From: Raffaelea ambrosiae | Taxonomy: Eukaryota > Ascomycota > Sordariomycetes > Ophiostomatales > Ophiostomataceae | DNA: 64,000 nt | Direction: 5' to 3' | Assembly (NCBI GenBank): GCA_002778195.1 | Contig: PCDI01000003.1 | Span: forward strand, 3,307,913-3,371,912 | In this document: positions 46,201 to 58,200 of the stretch, in pieces | How the letters are laid out: every line of letters begins with the position of its first letter | How positions within the stretch are numbered: position 1 is the first letter of the stretch | Notes under the pieces: model-generated | Told to the model about the DNA's origin: nothing | The model's input: the letters and a program-made list of their open reading frames with translations, nothing else | The model's database searches: none | Made by a program: the position numbers and the translations under genes

Positions 46201-49200
46201 GTCCCGTCGGCCCAGGATCGGGCTCTCGAGGTCTTCGTCCTCCTCAAGGATGAGAGGCTTGGTTGGGAACTCGGTAGTTTCCAAGGCCTTTTCGACGTCC
46301 ATCTTTTCATAATTCTCCTCCTTCTCCTTCTCCTTCTCACCTTCCATCATCTTGTCGTGTTCCTCTTCTCTCTCAACTTGCACCTTTTCATATCTTTCCT
46401 CCTCCTTTTCCTTCTCAACTTCCATCTTTCCGTCTTCTTCCTCCTTCTCCTTTTCGACTTCCATCTTTTCATGCTTCTCCTCTTCTTTCTCAACTTCCAT
46501 CTTTGCAGACTTCTCCACCTCCTTCTCTCTCTCAGCCCTGGCCTCGGCACTGTCTGGGTCGTAGTGTTGCCAGACAGATGCCGTGTCAAAGACGTCTTCC
46601 TCACGCGTCGGCGGCCTCTTCGGCTTCTCCTCCAGTTTCTCTTCTTCCTTCTTCTCTTCTTCCACCTTCTTTGCCTTCTTCTTCTTGCTGGGCTTCTTCG
46701 CCGAGCCGCCTCCAAACTTGGCAACAGCTGCTGCCACTGTACTCACAAATCCACCCGTCTCGGCTGCTTCCTCCATCGTTGTCTTGTCTTCCTTTCTGTC
46801 TTCCTTGTCCTCCTTTTCTTCCACCTTGCTTGTCTCCTGCACGTCTTGCATGACCACGTCCTCTTGCGGAGCCGTGGCCAATTCCTTTTCCTTGTGCTTC
46901 TCCTCCCTTTCCACTGCTGTAGTTGTCGTCGTCGTTGTCATCGCATCTGTCGACCCAAACTTATTCTCCTCCGCAATGTCTTCGGTGGTCGGGCTGAAGC
47001 TCTGAATCGGTAGCAGCTTCGGCACGTGGCCCTCCTTTTCGAAAATGTCCGAGTCTGCGCGTGTCATCAGGCCGAACTTGGGCTCGGGTAGCGGACCTGC
47101 TGACTCGTACTGGCGCCGGAAGTCCGCAGCTGTTGGTGTCTCTGCCATGGGAAGCGGGTTTGTCGCTCTCTCCTTCAAGTCGCGGTAGAAATGGCCGCTG
47201 GTTGGCTCGCCGATGTTCTTGGGGACCTCGCCGTAGTAGTGTCCAGAAGTGCCTGTCATCTGAACATCCCCAGCGTCCGCATCCATTGTCTTGTTGGCCG
47301 TCTCTGCCGTCTCTGCGGCCTCAGTAGTTTCCGTAATCTCCGCCGTCTTCGCAGTCTCCGTAGTCTCAGTTGTCTCCGTCGTCTCCACCACCTCCTTAGA
47401 CTCAGTAAGCCAATCCTCATCTTGTGCACGCTTCTTCTTCTTCTTGTCCTTCTTGTCCTTCTTCTTGTCTTTTTTCTTGTCTTTTTCCATAGCGAGGGCT
47501 GCCGCGGCCACTGCCGCGACACCTCCTGCCGTGGCAAGTGTTGATGTTCCAAGATGGGAGGGGGGAGGCGAGGTTGGCCGGTCCAAGTCCATGGAAGAAG
47601 AAGGGGCTGGCGGCACCTCTGGTTCTTGAGTAGTGGTAAGGGTAGTAGTAGTAGTAGATGTCTGAGTCTGAGAAAGAGATTCGGATTCACCTTGCAGCCC
47701 CTTCTTCTTCTTCTCCTCCTCCTGCTCCGCCTCCTCGTCGGCCGGTAGAAGCGACCGCGCATCGTCCGTTAGGTCCATGTACGGCTGGAAAGTTCCGCGT
47801 TTCTTGTTCTTCTTTTGCTTCTTGCTCGACACGGGCGCAAAGTCGTCGATGGTGGCGGCTTCGGTCTCGATCTCGGTCTCGGTGGCGGTGGTCATTGTGG
47901 TGGCGGCAATGTCAGTATGCTCGGCGATGGGTTCGGGGACGAATGTTGTTGTCTCCTCCATGATTTCCTTTGTCAGGGGCTCTGGCTCGGCGATGGTCTT
48001 CGAGGTCTCCGTAGTCTCCATTGTATCCGTGGTCTCCGTGGTCTCCGTGGGTTCCGTGGGTTCCGTTGTCGTAGGGGCTGTCTCCTGGGTCTCCGATGGG
48101 CCCTCCATGAATGGGTTGATGTCCAGAAGCTGCTTCTTGGCCTTTTTGCCTTTCTTGTCCTTCTTTCCCTTCTTGGTGGTAGGCGCCGACCAGCTATCCT
48201 CTACAGGAGCGACTGTCGGCGCCTCGGGAGTCTCGGCAAGCGGCTCTTCGGCGACCACTTCTTTCGTGCTGGTGGTGGTCGTGTCGAATGTCTCCAAGGT
48301 CTCGACGGACTTCTCAGGCTCGCTGGACTCGGGCGTTCCGTCGTCCAGGTCGGCCCAGCCCTTCTTCTTGGCAGCCCTTTTCTTTTCTTTCTTGGACAGC
48401 TTGCGAGTGACTGCGGGGACAAAGGCAGTTTCTTCTTCCACAGGCCGTTCCATAGGCTGCTCCACAGGTTGTTCCACGGGGTGGTCGAAAGGCTCTTCCA
48501 CGACTTCGGTGACATCGTGGGTGACGGGTGACACGTCTTCCATGACAACCTCGGGCGCTTTGGCGTCTTCCGAGGTGGCTGCCTCCAGGGCGTGGGACGC
48601 GGTAGTTGTTGGCTGGCCGTCCCAAGACTCTGTGGCAACCTGGCGCTCGACGACGTCCTCCGTGGAGGGTTTCTCGAGGACGGGTTCCTCAAACACAGGT
48701 TCCGTAACGGCATGTTCCACGACAGAAGGTTCCACCAAAGCAGGCTCTGCCATAGCAGGCTCGACCGCGGTGTCCTTGGACTCCTCTTCGACATGCTTGT
48801 TGCGCGACGATGGCCGGAAGAACGAGCCGATGCCGGCAGCCACGGCCGTGGCAGCAGCGGCCGCAGCGCCCACGGTGGCACCCATGCTGCTGCGCTTCTT
48901 GGTCGAGGACGTCTCCGAAAGAGCGGTCTCAGCCGGCGCAACAGTCTCGGTGGGCACGGTCAGGGTGTCGTGGCGTTCCAGGGCTGCGTGCGTGAGGGCC
49001 GACCCCTCGGGACGGACGCGCGGAGCGACGACCTCTTCGGCTGCCAGCTGCTCTTTGTTGTTGTCCAGAACGGTCTCGGTGGCAGGCTCAGCAAGAGCAT
49101 CCAGAGGTTCTTTGTCTTCGATCTTGGCAGACTCAGTGACGGCAGGTTCAGCAGGAGTGTCCTCGGATTCGTGGACGGGACTCTCCCAGGCAAGCATCTC

Positions 49201-52200
49201 GCGCTTCTTCTTCTTCTTGTCCTTTTTGGACTTCTTCGTCTCAAAGGTGTCGAGATCCTCGGCGACCACTACGGTTTCCTTGGCCGTTTCCGTTTCCGCC
49301 GATTCAGGCACGGGTGAGGACGTGGCCAAAGGGTCGACCAGTTCGCGCTCTTCGGGCGTGGCGGCCTCGGAAGGCGTGTCCCAGGCAAGCATCTCGCGCT
49401 TCTTCTTCTTGTCCTTTTTGGACTTCTTAGTCTCAAAGGTGTCGAGATCCTCGGCCGTTTTCGTTTCCGCCGACTCAGGCACAGATGAGGACGTGGCCAG
49501 AGGGTCGACCTGTTCGCGCTCTTCGGGCGTGGCGGCCTCGGAAGGCGTATCCCAGGCAAGGGATGCGCGCTGCTTCTTCTTGTCCTTTTTGCTCTTCTTG
49601 GACGTTGTGGGCACGGACCAGTCGTCTTCGGCAGCCGGAGCCTCCGTGGTGAATGCGTCCTCGGCACCGACGTCTCTGGTGCGTGTGTTGTCATTGTCGT
49701 CCAAAGCGCCGGCCATTGGCTCGTCCTCAACCGGAAGAACAATGTCCGACTTGCGGCTCTTTTTCTTGTCCTTCTTGCTCTTCTTGGAAGTTGTTGGCAG
49801 GGGCGACCACGCATCCTCTTCCTCGGCTGCAGGTTGGGCGGTGTCCATGTTGTCGGGAACAAGTACGGCATCCCGCTCGAGAGTTTGGGAGTCCTCTTCC
49901 AGAGCAGGCTCTTCCTCGACGAATACAGCAGCAGAAGCAGCAGAAGCAGCAGCAGCTGCGGCGGCCTCAGACTTCTTCTTCTTCTTGTCCTTCTTGCTCT
50001 TCTTGGTCAGACCTGCCCATTCGTCTTCTGCAGCAGCGGGTTCGGCCAATGCCGTTTCGGGAACCGCCTCCCTCTCGAGAGTCTGGGAATCCTCCAAAGC
50101 AGAGCTCATCGCAGGCTCGTCCTCAGCGAACACGGCTTCGGACTTGCGGTTCTTCTTCTTGTCCTTTTTGCTTTTCTTGGTCGGCATCGCCCATTCGTCT
50201 TCAACGACAGGCGCTTCCACCGCTAAGGTCTCGGGGGCCATGTCCACGTCCTTCTCGAATGTCTGGGAATCCTCCAGGGCCTTGTCCTCGGCGGCCACAA
50301 AGGAAGAAGACGACGGCTCGTCCTCAGCGAACACGGCCGCCTCAGACTTGCTCTTCTTTTTCTTGTCTTTCTTGTCTTTCTTGCTCTTCTTCGTTGTGGC
50401 GGGCACCGTCCAGTCGTCGTCCTCCTCGGGTGGAGGCACCACTGCCTCGTCCGTTGCCGTGAGGCCCTCGGAAGCGTCGATCTCCTGGGGAACCAGAGTC
50501 GTATCGACTGCCGCCGTTGTTTCGAGAGGCTCCTCAACAGTCACAGTTGGCAGATCGTCCTCAGCAGGGAGGGCGGCCTCCTGCTTGCTCTTCTTCTTCT
50601 TGTCCTTCTTGCTTTTCTTGGTGGACACAGGCGCGAACAAGTCGTCGGGCTGAACGGCGGTGGACGGCTCCGGCTCGGCTGATGGCTCGGCTTCATCGAC
50701 AATGGTCTTGGCGGTCGTGGTATCGTCAAAGGCGGCGCTGCTGCTACCGCCCTCATCCCAGTCGGCGAGCTGCTGCTGCTGCTGCTGCTGCTTCTTGCTC
50801 TTCTTCTTGGACTTCTTGCTGGTGATGGGAAACTCGAAGGCAGGCTCGGCGGGCTCGACGGGCTCGACGGGCTCGACGGGCTCGACGGGCTCAGCAGTCT
50901 CAGCAGTCTCAGCAGGCTCAGCAGTTTCCGTAGGCTCCACTGTCTCGATCGCCTTGGTCGACTCGACGGTCTCAACGGGTTCCTTGGACTCGGATTGAAC
51001 CGGCTCGGTGATCTCCAGGGGAGCAACGGCTTCCTCGGCGACTTCCTTGGTGACAGAAGGCTCACTGACCTCCACGGTGTCCACGACGGCGTGCTCCTGG
51101 ACAGGGAGGTCCTGTGTAGGCAGGTCCTGAACAGGCAGGTCCTGGATGGGCTCGTGAACAGGCTCAGGCTCTTGGACAGTCTCCTCTTCGACGGTGGTCT
51201 TGTCCTTATCGTCTTTCGTCGCCAGAGAGGGGACGGCGGACTCGAGAGGGCCGGCGGTCTTGGCCTCTTCCTGGACAGCTTGCTTGGCTGCTTCCTGGTC
51301 CAGCGCGTTCTTGGACTTGCGGCGGAGCAGGTCGGTTCCGATCCAAGAAGCGGCCACGGCTGCCATGCCGCCGAGAAGACCCTTGCGCGAGGAGCTGGTC
51401 GACTCGCTGCGCTGGTGATGGCTTGGAGTCTCGACAGCGAGGGTGTCGGAAGTGGCGGTGTGATTGTCGGCCACAACAGCGTCAGCGACGCCGGCGGTGT
51501 CCTGGACAAGAGGAGGAGACTCCACAGTGGAGACGGTGTGTTCTTCTTCTTGCTCGTGGCTTTCTTCGACAGGCGAAACCTCCACGACGGTATGCTCGCG
51601 CTGGTGCTCCTCTCCAACAAGAACAGGCGGAGAAACGGCCTCCTTCTCCTTGTCGAGTGCGGTGGTGGTTTCCTCCGCGAGGGGCTCCTCAGCAGCGACA
51701 ATCTCCTTGGTGTCTTGCGCAAGGTCATCGTTGGCGGCCACAGGCTCGGCCACAGGCTCGGCCACGGGTTCGGCCACGGACTCGGCCACGGACTCCGTAG
51801 CCGAGGACTCGGCGGCAGGTGCAGAGAGATCCAGGATTTGCTTCTTGGCCTTCTTCCCCTTCTTGTCCTTTTTGTCCTTCTTGCTCTTCTTGGCCGGCGC
51901 CCAGACGTCGTCGTTGTCGGCTTGGACTGCCTCAGGCTGCTCCTCAGGAATGGTGGTGGCCGAAGGAGCAGTTTCTTCGGTAGTAGCAAGATTGATGGAT
52001 TTCTCGGCTTCGAGGGAAGTCGTCGCCTGTTCCTCAGCAGCTGCAACAACAGGGAGAACCTCTTCAGGAGCGATCTCCTTGGAAGAGGACAGGTCCTCGG
52101 AAGGCGCATTGTCGTCCCATGTCGCCAGGGCTTCACGCTTCTTCTTTTTCTTGTCTTTTTTGCTTTTCTTGGAAGACGTGGGTGCCCAGACTTCGTCGTC

Positions 52201-55200
52201 GGCAGGGGCCTCTTCCTGGACTGTTTGCGGTGGCACTTCAGTCTCAAGCGTTTTGGAGAGAGAAGACTCTTCAGCCACAATCGGGGGAATTGAAGCTTCC
52301 TCAGAGATGATTTCCTTGGTTGTAGAGATCTCTGCGATTGGTTCGGTAGCAGGCTCATCAACCAAAGCTATAGACTCGCGCTTCTTCTTCTTGTCTTTCT
52401 TGCTTTTCTTGGAAGACGTGGGTGCCCAGACGTCGTCGTCGGCAGGGGCCTCTTCCTGGACTGTCGGTGGTGGCACGTCGGTCTCGAGCGCCTTGGAAAG
52501 TGGAGACTCATCAGCCACAACCGGAGAAGTTAAAGCCCCCTCGGAGACGATTTCCTTGGTTGTAGAGACCTCTGTAATGGGTTCGGCGACAGGTTCGGCG
52601 ACAGGCTCGGCGACAGGCTCGGAGGCAGGCTCGGCAGCAGGCTCGGCAGCAGGCTCACCATCCCAGGCCAGGGATTCGCGCTTCTTCTTCTTCTTGTCCT
52701 TCTTGCTCTTCTTTGTGGTCGGCGCCCAGAGCTCCTCGGCAGGGGTCTCTTCCTGAATAGTCTGCGGTGGCACTTCAGTCTCGAGCGTCTGGGAAGGCGA
52801 AGACTGTTCAGCCGCAATCGGAGCAGTTGAAACTTCTTCCGGGATGATTTCCTTGGTCGTGGAGGCTTCCGCGATGGGCTCGGCGGCTGGCTCGACTGCA
52901 GGTTCGGCTGCGGGTTCATCGTCCCAGGCCATGGATTCGCGCTTCTTCTTCTTCTTGTCCTTCTTGCTCTTCTTTGCGGTCGGTGCCCAAAGCTCCTCGG
53001 CTGGGGTCTCTTCTGGAACGGCCGTGGTTGACTGTTCTGGCTCTTCGACAATGGCGGGAGTCTCGACAACCTCCTTGGAGATGATGGTGTCTTTGGTGTC
53101 GTCGTCTAAGCCAGCGACATTCTCGGAAACTGCTTCGTCGTCCTTGTGCAGGTGCTCGGCCACCGGGACTGCGAGGGCCGTGGTGATGGCCGCGGCAGGA
53201 AGGATCTCCTTTGCAGAGTCAGACAGAAGAGTCTCCTTGGTTTCCTCGCCCTCGGCCTCCTTGGTCTCGGCCTCCTTGGTCTCGGCCTCCTTGGTCTCGG
53301 CCTCCTTGGTCTCGGCCTCCTTGGTCTCGGCCTCCTTGGTCTCAGCCTCCTTGGTCTCAGCCTCCTCTTCGGGCAGAATTCCCTTTGTCGTGTTGTCGTC
53401 GAGGGGGGCCGTCTCGGCGGTCGTTGTCTCAGGCAGGGCCTCCTCCTTTGGCGTCGAGGTGCCCTCAGAAGGCGTGTCATCCCAGGCGGAGGCAAGGTTC
53501 TTCTTCTTTTTCTTGTCCTTCTTCTCCTTCTTGTCTTTCTTGCTCTTCTTGGAAGGAGTCGAGGTCCAAAGGTCCTCGGTCTGTGCCTCTGCGGCGACAG
53601 GCGCGACAACAGCCGGAGCTTCCTCAGCGTCGACGTAGATGGATTGGTCCATGGCATCTTCGGTTGGGGTGTCGTGAAGGATCTCCTTGGAAATGGTCTT
53701 CTCGGCTGGGAGGGCAGAGACATCGTGGACAAGCTCTGTCGTGGCCGTCTCCTCCTCCGAGGGAACGGCGGCCACGTCGTGGGAGACATCCTTTGATGAA
53801 GTGGTCTCCTCAGGAAGAGTGGCGGGGACGTCGTGAAGAATCTCCTTGGTGGAAGACGTCGCCTCCTCGGCAAGAACGTCCTGGGCGGAGGAAGGTTCCT
53901 CGGTGGCCGGGGTCTCGTCCCCGGCGGCAAGAGCCTGCTTCTTCTTCTTCTTGTCCTTCTTGTCCTTCTTGCTCTTCTTGGTAGGAGTCCAGGACTCTCC
54001 TGTTTCCTCGGTGGGCGCAGCGATCTCCTTGGCCTTTTCGTCGGACTCGACCGGTGTGGACAGAGACGGTTCTTCAGAAACGACGGTGGCGGCGACGGCA
54101 GCGGTGGTGGTGGCGGCCAGAGCAGGAACGGCAGACTCGGCACTGAGTTCCTTGGACGATGACAGATCTTCGGATGGCACATCATCGTCCCAGGCGGCAG
54201 CGGCAGCGAGCTTCTTCTTTTTCTTGTCCTTCTTGCTCTTCTTGGTAGAGGCCGCAGGCGCCCAGACGTCGTCGGCTTGCGGCTCCTCGACGGCAGCGGT
54301 GGTCGGTTCTTCAGCGATAGGCTCCCCGACGGCAACCGGTTCGTCGACGGCAAGAGGCTCTTTGACGGCATCCGTGGTCGATTCGTCCACGATCGGAAGC
54401 TCCTCCACGGCAGCAATGGCCGGTTCTTCCACCAAACGAGGCTCCTCGGCAAGGGCAGCAGGAGCAACGGCCGCAGGGACCTCTTCTGGAACGATCTCCC
54501 TGGACGAAGACAAGTCTTCCGACGGCACATCGTCCGTCCAGGCCGTCGACTGCTTCTTCTTTTTCTTGTCCTTTTTGCTCTTCTTGGTGGAGACAGCAGG
54601 TGCCCAGACGTCGTCAGCGTGAGCCTCCTCGACAGGCGCAGTTGTGGTGGACTCTTCCGCAGGCGAAGTCTCTAGGTCGTTCTTCTCAGGCGAGACAGGC
54701 TTCTCCGACTCCAAAGACTGCTGCTGGACAGCGGACGGCTCCCCAACAGGGACTGGCTCGGGAACGGCAGGGACATCCGCAGAGAGGACCTCGGTAGAAG
54801 AAGGCGTCTCCTCCGAGGGAACGTCATCGTCCCAAGCTGCGGCAGCCTTTTTCTTTTTCTTGTCCTTTTTGCTCTTCTTGGTAGACACTGCGGGAGCCCA
54901 GAGGTCGCCGGTTTCCTGAGGCGCCTCAGCAGGAGCAGTGGCGGCGGGCGCAAGGTCCTTGTCGAGGACGACAGGCTGTTCGTCGGATGCCGCCAGAGGC
55001 TTGGTGACGGTGGACGGCTCTTCGACGGCGGCAGGAAGGACAGGCTCCTCGGCGGTGGCGATAGGAACAGGGTCTTCAGAAGGACTCTCCTTGGAGGAAG
55101 AAGCTTCTCCCGAAGGAGCGTCGCTGTCGTCCCACACCGCCGCAGCAGCCTTCTTTTTCTTCTTGTCTTTCTTGCTCTTCTTGGTAGCCACCATAGGGGC

Positions 55201-58200
55201 CCACAGGTCGTCATCCGCTTGAGGTTCCTCGGCAGACACGATTGCGACTGACCCGGGATCCTTTTCCAGAGCAACAGGCTGCTCCTCCGTCTCAAGAGGC
55301 TTGGAGATCGAGGAGTCTTCAGCAGTGTCGAGAACAGACTTGGAAGAGACTTCTTCAGCAGTGTCGGGAACAGACTTGAAAGAGACTTCTTCAGCAGCAA
55401 GAACCGGCTCGGAAGACGTCGCGACAGGGATGTCCTCGGGAACAATCTCTTTGGAGGAAGAAGCATCTTCGAAAGGAACGTCGTCGCCCCTCGCGACAAG
55501 CTTGTTCTTCTTCTTCTTCTCCTTCTTGCTCTTCTTCGTCGAGACGGCAGGTGCCCACAGATCGTCGTCGGCCTGGGGTCCTTCCTCGACGGGAGCAGTC
55601 GTGACGGGCTCGATGTCCTTGTCCAGAGCAGAAGGCTCCTCGGCCTCGAGAGGCTTCGTGGAAGAGGAAGGCTCGTCGACAGCGGCGAACACAGGCTCGG
55701 GCGCAGACGTGGCTGCGGGGACGTCTTCGGGGATGATTTCCTTGGAGGAGGTGTCCTCCGCAGGAGTGTCGTCCTTGGAAGAAGCCAGGTCCTCGGAAGG
55801 CGCATTGTCGTCCCATGTCGCCAGGGCTTCACGCTTCTTCTTCTTGTCTTTCTTGCTCTTTTTCGTCGACACGGCCGGAGCCCACAGGTCGTCGGCCTGG
55901 GCTTCATCGGCAGCGGGAGCCGGAGCAGCCTCTGTGGTCTCGAGGTCCTTGTCAAGAGCGGCCGGCTTCTCTCCAAGAGGCTCGGCGACAGAAGATGGCT
56001 CGGCGGAAGGTTCGACAACATCCAGGAGAGGCTCAGATGTGACGACAGGAACTTCAGGGAGGGTCTCTTTAGCAGCAGGAACTTCCGGAAGAATCTCCTT
56101 GGCGACAGGAATATCTTCAGAAAGAGACTCCTCGACGACAGGAACTTCAGGGAGGATCTCTTTGGCAGCAGGAACTTCAGGAAGAGTCTCCTTGGTAGAG
56201 GCTTCTTCCGTGGGCGCCGCCACTTCATCGTCCCAGGCCAGAGCCGCGTTCGTCTTCTTCTTCTTCTTGTCCTTTTTGCTCTTTTTGCTGCTGGCGGCTG
56301 GCGCCCAGAGGTCATCGTCTGCCTGTGGTTCGTCCGACACTGTGGGCACAACGGAAGACTCCTTTTCGAGCGTGGGTTCCTCGGGTGTCGGCGCCTGGGG
56401 AGTGGGCTCCTCAAGGGACTTGTCTTCTTCGAGGGCGTGCGAAACAAGAGGCACCGCAGCTGCGGCGGCCACGACAGGGGCCACGACCGGCAGGATGTCC
56501 TTGGAAGAGGTGGCATCTTCATTGGACGAGGGCACTTCCGAAGAAGGCACCGCGTCGTCCCACGCTGAAGCACGTGCCTTCTTCTTGCTCTTCTTGTCTT
56601 TCTTGTCTTTCTTGCTCTTCTTGGTCGGCGTCCAGAACTCTTCCACAGCAGCTGGTTCTTCTTCCGCGACTGCCTTGGTCTCGGCGGTCGAGGGAGCTTC
56701 CGACTTCTCTTCCGGTCCGAGAGTCTGCGAACGAGGCTGGTCTTCGGGGACAGCTTCTTGGGACACAACTTCAGGGACAGACTCAGTGGGGATGTCGGCA
56801 GCAATCTCGGTGGCGGCGACCTCGGGAACAAGGTCGGTGGCACCAATCTCTTTGGTGGCGGCGACCTCGGGCACAGCGTCGGGAGCGATTTCCTGAGACG
56901 AGGTCAGGTCGGCGGCCAGCGACTCGCGCTTCTTCTTTTTCTTGTCCTTCTTGCTCTTCTTGGTGGGCGTCGAAGTCCAGAGGTCGTCAGGCTGGATGTC
57001 GTCTTGGAGAATGGTCTCGCCGGTAGGAACGGCCGGGCTGTCGAGGTACTGGAACGGGTCGGCGGCCACAGACTGGGACGACTCGGCCTCGGGTGGTGCA
57101 ACGGACTCAGACAGTTCGACCGTGGTCGTCGGCCCGGCGATGAAGGGCTCCTCCACGGCAGGCTCTGTGACGTGCTTCTCGACGACTGAAGACACTGGCT
57201 CCTCTTCGACCACGGGCGGAACAGACTCTGCCGCTGGCACAGACTTGGACGCCTCTGCCTCTGCTGGTTCCTCAACGACAAGAGTCTGCTGCTTGCGCTT
57301 GTTCTTCTTGTCCTTTTTGCTCTTCTTGGAGGGCGTGGAGGACCAGACGTCGTCTTCGGGCTGGATGGGCTCCTCGATGGGCTCGGCCAGAGGGGCCGTC
57401 TCGAGCGGGTCGACTTCCTTGGTGTCGACGGGAGCAGTCTCTGCAGATTCGACGACAGGCTCCCGTTCGACAGGCTCCCGTTCGACAGGCTCCCGTTCGA
57501 CAGGCTCCCGTTCGACAGGCTCCCGTTCGACAGGCTCAACGGGTCCAGCAAGCTCCACAGGCTCGGCAGGCTCCACAGGCTCAACAGACTGGGAGGCTTC
57601 CTCGTCAGCGAGAAGAGTCTCCTTGCGCTTCTTCTTCTTGTCTTTTTTGCTCTTCTTGGTGACGGCTGCGGGCCACTCATCGACAGGCTCAGGAACGGTC
57701 TCCGGAACAGCCACCGGCTCAGGAACAGCCTCGCGAACAGTCTCGGCAATCTCGGGAACAGTCTCAGGAACAGCCTCGCGAACAGTCTCGGCAGTCTCGG
57801 GAACAGTCTCCGGCACAGTCTCCGGCACAGTCTCTGGCTCCACAGGCGCAACAGACGGGGAGGCTTCCGCGTCGGCAACAAGAAGGGTCTCCTTGCGCTT
57901 CTTTTTCTTGTCCTTCTTGCTCTTCTTGGTGACGGCCGCGGGCCACTCGTCAACAGGCGCAGGAGCAATCTCGGGAACAGTCTCGGATACAGCCTCAGGA
58001 GCAGTCTCTGCCTCGGCCACAACCTCGCGCGCTGCTTCGGTCTCCGCAGGCTCCCGTTCGGGTTCGAGTAGTTTGGCTTCCAGCTTGGGTTCCACGGCCA
58101 CGACAGGGGCGGTGGTCGTCGGCTCGTCCTTGGTGGCATGCTCTTCGGCATGCATGGCTGGTTCGACGGCAACTGGTTCGACGGCAACTGGTTCGATGGC

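Noticed and set aside
47777..50653. Plus-strand open frame of 958 codons antisense to leashin
   Set aside because: It mirrors the Lys/Glu/Ala/Val codon bias of the leashin repeats; the product is Ser/Phe-rich with SxFFFLSFLLFLV units that are simply the complement of the KKSKKDKK modules. No independent motif.
51464..52756. Plus-strand 430-codon frame within leashin
   Set aside because: Same antisense repeat effect as the other plus-strand frames in this region.
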